Source: Melitaea cinxia
Taxonomy: Eukaryota; Arthropoda; Insecta; Lepidoptera; Nymphalidae
Reading direction: 5' to 3'
Assembly (NCBI RefSeq): GCF_905220565.1
Contig: NC_059419.1
Span: 3,410,001 to 3,474,000, forward strand
Length of the DNA: 64,000 bases
The notes below the pieces were generated by a model that ran no database searches, was not told where the DNA came from, and saw only the letters and a list, made by a program, of their open reading frames with translations. The translations under genes and the position numbers were made by a program. Below, in pieces: positions 53,831 to 64,000 of the stretch. The stretch's first letter is position 1. Each line of letters opens with the position of its first letter.

Positions 53831-54223
53831 CCATATATCCATAATATGCGGATTATGGTAATTAACTTCGACTAAGGTTTTCGCATTATACGAGTATTAC
53901 TTCTCGTTACAAATTGAAGTCTGTTTTTTTTCTGTTTAATAACGAACTAAGATAATAAGTTTTCGGATCAATTTGTAAATTATAGCAATACAACAAGCGC
54001 TACACAATCGAGACATCCATTTAGGGTGGTTTTGTGTGTTATGTCTGCAGGTGGGTGCAGTGACCAAATTTAATCATACTCATTGAATTAATGCTGCATT
54101 CGTATACTATTCTGGATGTTAATTTGTCAGGTGTCAGAATAATATATAAAATAGAATTATAATATACATGTCCAAAAGGATAAATAGTTAGAATAAACTA
54201 TTTCAAGAGTATAAAATAGTTAG
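53831..54223. other. AT-rich non-coding stretch
   Basis: No gene or recognised repeat. Confidence 0.45.
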
Positions 54224-54358
54224 ATACAGAACATCCAACCCAAAGGTTGTCTGCAAGAGATCACTCTTTCAGCGATAAAACCGCCTTTGTACATCTTTCA
54301 TTTTATGTTTTGTTTTTGTTGTTTCTTTTAATGGTGTACAATAAAGAGTATTATTATT
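54224..54358 (+). mobile_element. LINE 3' end, intact copy
   Basis: GGTTGTCTGCAAGAGATCAC, TTTCAGCGATAAAACCGCC, a T-rich stretch, and GTGTACAATAAAGAGTATT with AATAAA near the end. This matches a non-LTR 3' UTR widespread in Lepidoptera. Clade not assignable from the UTR alone. Confidence 0.65.
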
Positions 54359-55263
54359 CTTATTTTTATCTACCTTAAAAATTTAGTATTATTAGTATGT
54401 ACTTATTATAAGGAACTTGACGATTTTAAATTCAAAGCAAATCTTCAGAATTTTTTAGAATAACGTTATCACGCAAGTTCTACTGATATATTATTTTTGA
54501 TGTTTTGGGTATTTATAGGTATTTATAGGTCACTCTTTCTATTGCAGGCAGTAAAGATTTCATATCTCTTTATCAAAACTTGAAGTTTATATACTCAGAA
54601 TAGGGTTATTTTATAAGAAAAAAAACAAAAATTATGGTACTATAAACTTTGAAGACAGTTGTTATTGATAACAGTTTCCGTAATCAAAACCTACAAATTA
54701 ATATTGCACATATTTGATAATATTTTTAATCCATTTAAAAATAAGTTTCATGTCCATTCCAAAGAACACACTGAACATCCAATAAGTTGCAAGAGAAAAT
54801 GACCTCTATTCCGAAAAGCTTAAGGACCTAAACATCTGTCTAACGTTTATCCTATCATAGCATCTTTCCACTTATTTGAAGACTTTGCTAATTTTCCAAG
54901 GCATTTGACGATTCCATATTTCATCTCATATATAAAAGGTTATTGAAAAGATGGAATCTTTAAAAAATGGTCACATTGTCTTGGGTCTGATTTTTTTCAT
55001 GCTTCTTTTAGTGACGATAAATCATCTTTAATAATAGGATTGTTAACTGGCGAATTATGATTTATGTTAAAATATGTACTAATATATTCTATAACTATAA
55101 TATATTCTAGAACTCGGAAGTTTTACGATTATACTTACCACATTTATTATTAGTTAGTTGATACTGAAATATCAGGAACTCAACATGACCTATAACAAAC
55201 GTAGTACACACCTGTTTTATATAATTAAATTATGGTACTGTGACCGTCAAAGCTTACAATCTT
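54359..55263. other. AT-rich non-coding stretch
   Basis: No gene or recognised repeat. Confidence 0.45.
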
Positions 55264-55790
55264 CATCACAGCAGCCTATTGAAGTTCACTGCTGAACTTA
55301 AGCTTCCCCAAGTTCGTGCCAAACATTCTGGATTTTCGCAATCCTCATCCAGCCTCCACCGGCAATCTTACTTAGATCGTCGGTTCAGCGGGCTGGATGA
55401 TATCCGACACTGTATTTGCCAACATGTGGTCCATTTCAGAACACGTCTGCTCCAGCGGCTATCGATCCTGCGACATAGGTAGACCAGGCTTCAAAATGGT
55501 AATTATGTGGTCTATGTCAGTTAATTTCGTCTTCTTGCGGGATAGTCTCATTTCCGATCCTATCTTTGAAGAAGACCCTAGCATAGCTCGTTCCATTGTT
55601 AGCTGTGCGACTTAAAACTTGTGGACCCTTCATAAGCGTCCACATCTTGGAACCGTGTATAAAACAAGTAGGACGAAGTCTTTGAGCAATCTCAAAGACT
55701 TTTATCTTTAGGCATTGCGGAATCTTCGAAGTGAAGACTCGACGATACGTGCTAAATGCCGCCCAGCCCAACCGAATCCTCCTATCGCTG
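55264..55790 (-). mobile_element. RTE LINE, reverse transcriptase C-terminus and 3' end
   Basis: The minus strand reads MGWAAFSTYRRVFTSKIPQC, LKIKVFE, GSKMWTL and VFFKDRIGNETI (55771-55530). It then degenerates through the WTDDL and GEAYVQQW positions to the end at about 55264. This covers more of the gene than the copy at 38021 and is more diverged, with several frame breaks. It would once have made the DNA copy of the element by target-primed reverse transcription. Now inactive. Confidence 0.8.
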
Positions 55791-56086
55791 CCTTCGCGGA
55801 ATTTTTAGCTAGTTTTACAGTGATAAAAAAAAGTCATAGGTACGTCGAGTGTGAACCACTACACATAAACGGACCTTTCCTTTTTACGATATTGGTACAG
55901 ATAAACAAAACAACATATTTTCAAATAGTTTTTGTATTTCGAATAATGTTGACATTTCTTGAATGCCTGATGCAACTTCCGCATTTCCATTTTGCCTGGG
56001 CTCCATCCGGTTCCGGCTTCTAAATCAAGATTGGATGCTGCGTCTGGATGTGATTTTGTTTACTTGTACATTGGTAATGAAATTAT

Positions 56087-56509
56087 CTATGACGACGTTG
56101 TTTGTTTTATGAAATGTATTTGAGTAGATGTATTGTTCTCTTGTTTACTTGAGAAAACAAAATTGTTGAACATAATGTTCTTTATTTGAATTTCGCACCT
56201 ATTTGTGCAGTCTGTAAATACTTGTCTCTCTCTATAATCTGTTACATCTAGCGACCGTCGTATTACTATTAATTTTTCTATTTTTAAATATATAGTGATT
56301 AAAACCTGAGCTACGTCTTTAAATCCAACAAAAATGACTAACATTAAAATAATTTTACATAAAATTGTGGAGATCATTGAACCACTATACATTTTCGTTA
56401 ATTGATCTTCTTTGAGTCTTTGTGTTTTATATTTGTCTGATAGTCCAAACGGATATTTCAAACAAAAAGTTAACCAAACGGTTCTATCAAACGAGTATAT
56501 ATGAGACAA
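56087..56509 (-). CDS. Unassigned 140-codon frame, possible membrane protein exon
   Basis: This is the longest frame outside recognised repeats. It starts MSHIYSFDRTVWLTFCLKYP and has one strongly hydrophobic stretch (MISTILCKIILMLVIFVGF, about residues 45-64), then a mixed C-terminus with two Cys (TDCTNRC). The layout vaguely recalls the first exon of an insect chemosensory receptor, but no diagnostic motif is present and I do not recognise the protein. No repeat signature is seen. Chance remains quite possible in AT-rich DNA. If real, it runs opposite to the candidate splice sites. Confidence 0.25.
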   Translation of the reverse strand: MSHIYSFDRTVWLTFCLKYPFGLSDKYKTQRLKEDQLTKMYSGSMISTILCKIILMLVIFVGFKDVAQVLITIYLKIEKLIVIRRSLDVTDYRERQVFTDCTNRCEIQIKNIMFNNFVFSSKQENNTSTQIHFIKQTTSS

Positions 56510-57279
56510 TAAAACTCCCGTTTACAGCCATCCCCGCTAAACATTGCAACTTAGCGAAATATAAAACTGCTCGACAATAGTATGCAAATGTTGTACTTTG
56601 CGATAAAAATTTCGAAACATGTTGGAACATTTTTGGATATGTTTAAGTTGCGTTTTTTTTTTTGTTCTTTTATTTATAGTATTAATTTATTTTCATGTTG
56701 CTGATCTCATAGTTATAAAAGGTATGATTTGATTATTTTGGTTGACTTCGAAATTCCATAAAATTAGTCGAAATATTATGGCAAAGATTTTTATACAATA
56801 GATATAGATAACAAAATTTTACCCGTGTCTCTTCGTACATTAAATTTAATAACTAAATTAAAAAATATGTTTAGGTTGTCAAACCTTTAATTAAAAAAAA
56901 ACTACAATGATTACATTATGATAATGTCTAGTTGCCGCTGTGAATAATAGATATAATCGAATAAATAAAATAATCAAATTCCTTGAAATGTAAAAGCGAA
57001 TTTATACGGCTCTACTAGCATATGTGAGTCTTCCAAATCCTATTTCCTCAAACTTGCAAATATGATTGCAATTGAATTCAACTCTGACTAGACTATTTGA
57101 AGTTTAGTAATATTATGAAATTCAAATATTAAACAAACCATCGGAAACCGAAACAATCATACTGCTATTGATAGTATTCCACATAAAATCTTAAGTTTAT
57201 AAGAACTTTGCGAACTAATTGTAATGTTAACTTTGATTTCGATTCTAATTGTTACTTTGAACAACGATTATTATATATT
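56510..57279. other. AT-rich non-coding stretch
   Basis: No gene or recognised repeat. Confidence 0.45.
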
Positions 57280-57487
57280 ACTAGCTGATCCCGCAAACGT
57301 TGTTTTGCCATATATGCAATTAACTACCTTAACCCCCCCCCTCCCCTATAACTTAGGGGTATGAAAAATAGATGTTGTTCGATTCTCAGACCTACTCAAT
57401 ATGCACACAAAATTTCATGAGAATCGGTCAAGCCGTTTCGGAGGAGTTACTACAACACCGCGACACGAGAATTTTATATATTAGATT
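57280..57487 (+). mobile_element. CAAACGTTGTTTTGC-end short element, near full length
   Basis: It starts ACTAGCTGATCCCGCAAACG, has a C-run (57333-57341), 'tgagaatcggtcaagccg', and ends GAGAATTTTATATATTAGAT. Counterpart of 4722-4895. Confidence 0.75.
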
Positions 57488-58294
57488 AGTTTATGAACTA
57501 TACTCCGTAATTAACGATATAAGGCGCATGGTATGAAAAAACAGGGAGTTAAATCTTGTGAAACAACGCTGAGCAGTGACGCTAGCGAACTATGCTGGGT
57601 TAGTGATGCTGAGAAGCGATGCTCAGGAATGAGCAGTATAATCGAACAAAAAAACCGGCACTCTATAGAAATTTAGATAGATAGATAATTTATATACATA
57701 TTAATGATAACGATAGTTTAACGGAGCGCTTTTTAATTATCTCTCAACACAGCACAGTCAGTTCATCTTATATTCATTTCATCTCTTTTACTATAAAATA
57801 ACTTTTTTTAAATAACCATTAGTTTTAATTCTGTTCAGTATAATTAACGCTTTAATTGCTGAAAAATGAATATTGCTATTTTTATTTCATAATTAATTAT
57901 TGCAAAACACCGAGTGTTCTTTTTTTAATTATTTGAAAATATTAATTAATAGAAATAACAGAAATGGGATATACGAGTATTGTTGGAAATAATAGAAAAT
58001 AATTAATTTATCATTATAATTGTTAACTAATTTGAATTTGAATCTAAAAAAATTAAATATATTTATGAATATATTTTATTTGTGTGTACTACTCGTATTA
58101 TAATTATTGTCTTTGCGTAATGCCAAAGTGAGGAATTTTATTTCGTTGGTAATAACTAATTAATGATCTTGGGTAATCTGTACTAGCAGTAAAACTTATT
58201 AAAAAAAAAAAAAAACAAAAACGTGAGATAACTTTCCTTTTTAATTTTTTCGTATTTGTTCAATTCACGGTGAAGTGGTGAGATGGTCTATATT
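57488..58294. other. AT-rich non-coding stretch
   Basis: An A-run lies at 58200-58215. At 57560-57645 GAGCAGTGACGC, GTTAGTGATGCTGAGAAGCG and GATGCTCAGGAATGAGCAG form short imperfect direct repeats. No gene. Confidence 0.4.
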
Positions 58295-58450
58295 CTCATA
58301 ATAATGAAAATATTATAAAGCTGAAGTTTAATAGTTTGGTTGATCGCGTTAATTTCAGGAACTACTCGTTCGAATTGAAAAATTCTTTTTTCGTTTAATA
58401 GCCTATCTACCGAGGAAGGCTATAGGCTATGTTTTTTTCAAATTAACTTC
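58295..58450 (+). mobile_element. TCTATACTAAT-start element, diverged
   Basis: ATATTATAAAGCTGAAGTTT, 'gttaatttcaggaactactcg' and CCGAGGAAGGCTATAGGC as in 31169. Confidence 0.6.
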
Positions 58451-58519
58451 TGTCAAACCACGGGCCAAAATTTTCAAATTCATATTTTTATGTACTCCGT
58501 TACATCTATTATTTAACTA

Positions 58520-58692
58520 GACTTTACCCGTGGCTTCACTCTCATTGAATTTCTTTTAGTAAGAAGTCTTCTATGTTATTTCTTATACCTCCAAGAATAT
58601 GTATACAAAGTTTTATGATGATCGGTTAAGTAGTTTTCGCGTGAAGAAGTAACACAAAAACTTACATTCACATTTTTAATATTAGTAGGGAT
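58520..58692 (+). mobile_element. CTAGC-type short element
   Basis: ACTAGACTTTACCCGTGGC, 'tgatgatcggttaagtag' and the end TTTAATATTAGTAGGGATTA. Confidence 0.55.
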
Positions 58693-58932
58693 TATAGTTT
58701 ACATATATTTCATATGTCCTCTAAACTATGTAAATAATCAAATGTTAGCTTCGAACAGACAAACAGATCGATAGTATTATATCACAAACTCACTCAGTAC
58801 CTACGTTGGAGTTTGTCAACAAAGTTGTGCTTAGTTCAATACAGAGCTTGTATGAGTAGATAGAAAAAGTTGACAAGTTTGACTCGATTTGTCTACTAGG
58901 GTTTCGCATAACACAGGATTAATATTATTTTA

Positions 58933-59110
58933 ACTGACTTCAAAAATGTAGGCGAACTTCCTATTCGACTGTATGTTTTTTATGTGTTACCTCATATTTT
59001 TTTACTGTGGATGCCTGTTTCGATGATTCTTATTACATCCGAATGGTGGTGTGGTGTACTTAACGACTAGTTTTTGAGCTATCCTTAATAATGCATAAAT
59101 ATTTAATTAA
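58933..59110 (+). mobile_element. AACCGACTTCAAA-family repeat, diverged
   Basis: TTAACTGACTTCAAAAATGT, ACTTCCTATTCGACTGTATG and 'gtttcgatgattcttattac'. Confidence 0.55.
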
Positions 59111-59701
59111 AATTTTTTCGACTACCTACATCGATTATGTTCTCATTTTATTACCTACTTGTCTATAAAAATTAAATACAGAAAAGAAATATGACTAGCT
59201 GTTATTATTTTTTTATTATTATTATTAATAATAGTACTATTTTATTAAACTAGGCAATTTGATGTGACGCGCAATTGGTTGGTGGATTTTGCGTATATAA
59301 AAAAACTGTATTATTTGCGTTATAGGTGCGGTGTTTCCTCATCAGCATGCTCAACAATTTGTTTCAAATATTTTTTCCTCTACCTGATGAAAGTGTCATC
59401 TCACTGTTTTAGGCATTTTTAATTCATCACACGGAATCCTAATATCGAAAGTCAACGGTTGCAATCGTTCGGCTGCAAACGAGTCAACTTTAAACAGATT
59501 CAGCTGTAGTTGTCGAATCGATTAGGTATAAAATATATTGTAAATAAATGTATAAATATATTTTGTTCTTGTTAATGTCAACGCAAGTAAAACTGTGCGA
59601 ATTAGCTACTGTCAAGTCAAAGATGTTAGTGTGTTTAGAGAAGTTAAATGTAAAGGATTAACAATGCGCTATGAAATGATTCAATCATAATTACGTTTTT
59701 G
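59111..59701. other. AT-rich non-coding stretch
   Basis: No gene or recognised repeat. Confidence 0.45.
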
Positions 59702-59995
59702 CATGTAATATTCCACTGCTGGGCATAGGCCTCTTTCTCCATTTAGAAGAGTTGGAGCCTTTATCCATCGCGCTGCTTCACAACTGCGGGTTGACGGATA
59801 TATTCCCTACTATGAGTGACGAACGATATCAGGTGTATGGGGTCATGATAACAAACGGAACCGACAGCTTAAAATGCTTTCCGAGGCACGGTGGGAGCTT
59901 AAAAAGGACAGACATCCAAACTGGAAAGAAATATTTCTACAAATACAAATATCCACCGCGATCGGGAATCAAACCCATAGCCGTTGTGAGTTTTA
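59702..59995 (-). mobile_element. tRNA-derived SINE A, near full length
   Basis: Reverse order: GTAATATTCCACTGCTGGGC, TTCTCCATTTAGAAG, GGTTGACGGATATATTCCCT, TTTCCGAGGCACGGTGGG, and at the right GATCGGGAATCAAACCC (reverse B box). The 100-codon plus frame over it is incidental. Confidence 0.75.
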
Positions 59996-60007
59996 TGCTT
60001 AGCAATA

Positions 60008-60238
60008 AAGTATGGATGTATACACGGTACATATACCTAAATAATATTTTTTGATATTTTTGTCTGTTTGTCTGTCTGTCTGTTCCGGCTAATCTCTGAA
60101 ACGACTAAACTGATTTTGACGGGACTTTCACTGACAGATAGCTGATGTAGTAAGGAGTAACTAAGACTACTTTTATTTTAGAAATTTATTTATTTTATAA
60201 CTAATCCCACGCGGACGAAGTCGCGGGCACAGCTAGTA
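60008..60238 (-). mobile_element. CCCGCGACTTCGTCCGCG-family element
   Basis: GGATGTATACACGGTACATA, (GTCT)n, TTCCGGCTAATCTCTGAAAC, and the intact terminus CGCGGACGAAGTCGCGGGCA then CAGCTAGT. It abuts a SINE in the same orientation. Confidence 0.75.
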
Positions 60239-61081
60239 TAAATATATTATTTAAGTGAAATATAGCTATCTATACTGTATTAATATACCCATACTTATGT
60301 TGGTATATCCTTAAATAGTATCGCGTGTCCAGTGATTCATTTATTGTCGGAGATCGTGAGTTCGAAACCGTCGCAATAAATATTACACGCAAACTTCAAC
60401 ACGTTATTTATTTACGGGATAGTGTTGTGCGAATACATTCTATGAGTGTGAGAGTGTAGTGTCATTCAAATATACGTTTTAATTGAATTATTAAACGGGG
60501 GAAAAAACGGAAAAAACACTAATTGCGCGTGTTGTTTTTTATGCTTTTATATATTATATATTTATAACAATAAACCCTTCAATCAATCAATCGCTCATTT
60601 ATAAGTTTAAATAATTTTCTATGATATCAAAAGAGGACATATATATCATTTCGCCAATACCACCTCGAAATATATCAGCCAAATATTAAACAAATATTAA
60701 TCACAAGCGGAATCGAATCCGTAATTATCAGCGCGACAGCCAGGCTACTGTGATACTATGTATGTTTTTATAAACACTAATTATACAGATTGCGTGTAAT
60801 AATGTACGCAACTATCTTAATTAGGTAAATTATGTTATTTCTGTTTCATATCTTAAAGGAAACGCCTTAATACAAATGTGGAAATCGCTAGATTTCCTTA
60901 TAAGTATGAGTAAAATGTAGTTGTGTAAGTACTGTATGTACCGGAAATTTAACTACGGGTAAAAATATGAATTAAACAATGATTGTAATCCGGTATGCTC
61001 CGTTCCTGACGATTGGCTGATATTCTCTTATCCTCAAGATATTTAAATTTTATAGGATAAAGTATTATCCACCATCCATCC
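60239..61081. other. AT-rich stretch with SINE head remnants
   Basis: GTGAGTTCGAAACCGTC near 60357 (plus) and CGGAATCGAATCCG near 60708 (minus) are B-box-like remnants of old SINEs. No gene. Confidence 0.4.
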
Positions 61082-61250
61082 TTGAGCCCTTAGAAGTCTA
61101 CTGCTGTACGTAGGCCTTTCCCAATGCTCGCCACTCTGACCGATCCTGTGCCGTCTGAATAAAGCGGCTTCCCGCTTTTTTCTTTAGGTCGTCAGGGTCG
61201 GTCACCACCTGGTCGGAGGGCGGCCTATGCTTCTTTCCCGTTCCAACATC
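61082..61250 (-). mobile_element. RTE-like LINE C-terminus, second subfamily
   Basis: Reverse translation retains HRPPSDQVVTDPDDL-like and KAYVQQ-like codons (from CCACCTGGTCGGAGGGCGG back to AGTCTACTGCTGTACGTAGG). The sequence differs from the 38021 and 55264 copies, so this is another RTE subfamily. 5' truncated. Confidence 0.6.
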
Positions 61251-61267
61251 CGTTAAATTTATTTACA

Positions 61268-61470
61268 AACATTTGACGACGCGTTGGCGCAGCGGTCACA
61301 GTACTGACTGCTGCGGGTTTGATCTCCGCTCACGACAGATTGGTATCAGTATTGGCCATATAGATGTTTGTCGTGGTCTGGGCGTTTGTGCATGTGTATT
61401 GTGTGTATTTCCGGACTCCCCATCACAGGAGAAAATCCCACTGGGGGCCGTTGTTTGTCTTTGAACTGTC
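61268..61470 (+). mobile_element. tRNA-derived SINE A, short type
   Basis: A-box-like TTGGCGCAGCGG (61284), B-box GGGTTTGATCTCC (61315), TTGGCCATATAGATGTTTG, GTCTGGGCGTTTGTGC, TTTCCGGACTCCCCATCAC, AGGAGAAAATCCC and GGGGGCCGTTG. Arrangement and spacing fit the SINE2-type elements described from butterflies. Pol III transcription was the original expression mode. Open frames on both strands are incidental. Confidence 0.85.
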
Positions 61471-62181
61471 AAACTCGTGAAGTTTAAATAATCGTTAGTT
61501 TTACTAAAATTTTCCAAACCTACAAAATGTTATAAATTTTGTAAAGAAAAATTTGTCTTTATCGATCCAGACGTTCTGGAATTTTGCTATTATACATAGA
61601 AGCATAGAACAGTGTTAACTGTAAATCCAACAATCACTCGTTTTCCAATACTTAAGTCTTTTTCAGTTTTACATACTGAAAAAATAAAAAGTATAATCAT
61701 CTGTTCGTAAAGTCTGCAATTGAATAGTTATTTAATGAAAACTAAGGTGGTCCGGAACCTCTGGTTGCTTATATTACCATAATTACAATCTTGATAACTT
61801 TTTCAACGTTTAAAGAAATCTTTTCTCTCTTTTAAAAGCTTTCCTCGAAGGTAAGTCATTAAGAAATTCTTTCTACGTTGTCAAAAGACTTAGAATATTT
61901 CGTGTAATACAATGTCTTCGATCGTGAGATTTAAAAACTGTATTAATTAATTGATAAATCAATTTTCTTAGACCTTCACAAATTAATTTAAAATATGATC
62001 AGTATTATTTTGTATGTACAAATAATTGTTAGCTGTTAGGATACTGTTAATATTATTACAATAAATACTAATAATGTTTGAAGAATTCGCGATATAAGTT
62101 TCCCATCAGAGATTACTTACTGTGAACTTAGTAGTTGTAAGCTTGAGGTACAATTATATGTGAGGTATTATTTTATATTAT
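61471..62181. other. AT-rich non-coding stretch
   Basis: No gene or recognised repeat. Confidence 0.45.
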
Positions 62182-62282
62182 CTGCCATCCTGCATTGAAG
62201 CAGCGTGGTGGATTAATATTTGATCATTCTTCTACATGGAGAAAGGGGCCCAGCAGTGGGATATCACAGGCTGAAGCGAGCG
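62182..62282 (+). mobile_element. tRNA-SINE A tail fragment
   Basis: ATTGAAGCAGCGTGGTGG, CTTCTACATGGAGAAAGG, GCCCAGCAGTGGGATATC and ACAGGCTGAAGCGAG. Confidence 0.65.
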
Positions 62283-63096
62283 ATATGTGAGGTGTAAATG
62301 TTTGTTAAAAACCTACAATACACTCCTAAATATAAGACGTTGCTATTATTTTAACCTCTCAAAAGAATTATCTAAACTATATAATATAAAATAACTAGAG
62401 TTAATGTACCTTCATTATTATTACCCACGATCAGAGCGAAACGTAATTATTTTACATACTAATAATACATTTTATAGCCTTACTAACGATTTCAATGAAA
62501 ATAAAATTTATTGCTGTGAATACGATTATTGAATCTCTCTGTTTGTGATGGGCTGTTAATTTTGTTTTACGATTACTTTATACTAAAATTATACCTCCGC
62601 TAAATTATTTTTTATATTTTATCGCTTCTGACATGCAAAAAACATTCTCATTCGATGACAAGATGAACGGGTAATTAAAATATAATAAACAGGTAAATGG
62701 GATGTTAGATAACATCGACTTGATTATTTATTATTATTTTTTATTATTAATCAGGGTTAATGGCTTTATATAATGCCGAGGTAGCACAGATGGCTGTACA
62801 AATGTGACGCTAATGGCGAAGACAGGAAGGATATATCAGATCATTGTGGTTGATATTACATCTAATTAATATTTACTACCTTTTAAACAAAAAATATCAA
62901 CTATTCTAAGATAAAAATTCAAAGTTAAACAAACTATTATTTTATTGTGTTATATTTAACTTACATAATTAGCGAGTAAACTACTTGTAGTTTTTTAAAG
63001 TTATTTCTTCGTAATCGTAAAACATTTCAAAACATTGCAACATTAATATATCTAAAAGCGACATAAGTGTAACTGATGAAATTTCCTTTTTTACAG
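62283..63096. other. Repeat-poor stretch with a GC-richer island
   Basis: Positions 62750-62870 (ATAATGCCGAGGTAGCAC, GATGGCTGTACAAATGTGAC, TAATGGCGAAGACAGGAAGG) are less AT-rich, non-repetitive and non-coding. No gene. Confidence 0.4.
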
Positions 63097-63143
63097 GTAA
63101 TAACTGATATTGGATACACGCTTTATACAAGCATATCATATTT
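63097..63143 (+). other. Candidate microexon / recursive splice exon, 47 nt
   Basis: Acceptor TTTCCTTTTTTACAG (ending 63096) is followed at once by GTAATA. 47 bases later comes a consensus donor GTAAGT (63144). Only one frame is open, reading VITDIGYTLYTSISY. It is similar in size and layout to 35766-35811. No protein family recognised. Confidence 0.3.
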
Positions 63144-64000
63144 GTAAGTAAACTCCTAATACGTCGACTGACTCGCCTTCATTGCTCCAGATATGTGAGA
63201 AAACTATTTATCACGTTTAAAAAGATTGGATTTAATTACTAAATAATTCAGGTCACGTTCTCTACTAACAATACTTAAATATTTACAAATTCACGTTCAT
63301 TTATATCGATACCAACAAGCACATTAGCACTTAGAATTTTCTCGGACAACGTTCTTTCGTCTTCACTTATTAGATCTCTTACTATTTCATCGACATTAAT
63401 TTCTTTATCTGCTATATTATTTTTGCAAATTACTTACATTGCTGGCTTACTTTTAGCATATATTGAATATTTTATAACATAGTCAGCAATGGATTTCACA
63501 TAAAGCGATATTGGTATGGGGACGAGGTGAAGAGGTCGTTGTAGGTAAGCATCTTTCCTGTCTTGATTATGTTTGCCCAGCGCAGTCAATAGTACTTAAT
63601 TTTCTTCTAACGTTTCTTTATCCAGTTTGTGATGCAACCTCAGTGAAGATAACAAGGGCTAATCTTGAAGAGTAGCTATATAATTAATACTCTTACTCAT
63701 AAATTGTTGTTATAATATCCTTTTTTTTCTATCAATTGTGTGTTTTTCATGTAATCTGGTTGTCTCACTTCCAGATGTTGTTAAGATTTATCTTATAAGA
63801 TCATCAAAAAATTTCTGCCAGAATGACTAATAAATTACGATAATATGAAGTTTTATCAATTCTTAGTAATTGCGTCACGATTATGAATTTGTCGGTATAT
63901 GTCATCCCTATTATGGCCTATTTGTCAATTTTCTCCTGATATATGTAGTAAATCACGAGAGAACACTATCAGTATAATTCGCATCCCATAAACCCTGTAA
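63144..64000. other. AT-rich non-coding stretch to window end
   Basis: No gene or recognised repeat. Confidence 0.45.

Noticed and set aside
59752..60054. 100-codon plus-strand frame
   Set aside because: Antisense to a SINE and running into the next repeat.
61273..61517. Frames on both strands
   Set aside because: They lie within a tRNA-derived SINE.

Overview
The window looks like about 64 kb of AT-rich, non-coding nuclear DNA from a moth or butterfly (Lepidoptera). The evidence is the repeat content. There are many copies of tRNA-derived SINEs, of short elements whose ends read like CTAGCTGACCCGGCGAACTT or CCCGCGACTTCGTCCGCG, of RTE-type LINE 3' ends, and of an element ending in a GGTGCGCGGGTCCGACTCGC-like tail. 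Together these are the familiar interspersed repeats of lepidopteran genomes. I found no CRISPR, rRNA, bacterial operon structure or convincing multi-exon host gene. Repeat-family assignments rest on recognition by eye, not on a database search.

The only intact protein-coding gene is a mariner transposase (31854-32903, minus strand). It has a complete D,D34D catalytic triad and sits inside a roughly 1.3 kb element with matching terminal inverted repeats. Just upstream of it (29455-30540, minus strand) is a decayed coding frame. I read this frame as a broken Tc1/IS630-like DDE transposase: three open blocks in one reading frame are separated by in-frame stops, and a SINE has landed in its 3' part. 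All other coding signal is fragments of RTE LINE reverse transcriptase C-termini, plus a few unassigned open frames. The best of these is a 140-codon frame at 56087-56509.

Layout: 1-9 kb is mixed SINE and short-element debris. At 9.3 kb a tRNA-like cloverleaf is bracketed by a perfect 30-bp inverted repeat. At 11.4-13.0 kb lies an element built of about four diverged, roughly 285-bp monomers. 13.5-28 kb is sparse, with nested RTE, SINE and unclassified-repeat copies. 28-38.6 kb is repeat-dense: two SINEs back to back, the decayed transposase, mariner, a 0.7 kb element with GGTCCGGTCC subterminal repeats, a clean RTE insertion, and a three-layer nest at 37.8-38.6 kb. 38.6-64 kb alternates long AT-rich unique stretches with single repeats.

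Three plus-strand sites (about 21.3, 35.8 and 63.1 kb) combine a pyrimidine-rich AG acceptor directly with a GT donor. Two are followed 46-47 bases later by a GTAAGT donor. This is the layout of recursive splice sites or microexons, so the whole window may lie inside one long plus-strand intron. That is an inference and needs RNA data. Several GC-richer, repeat-free islands (14.1, 20.2, 40.6, 44.0 and 62.8 kb) are candidate cis-regulatory elements on the same reasoning.
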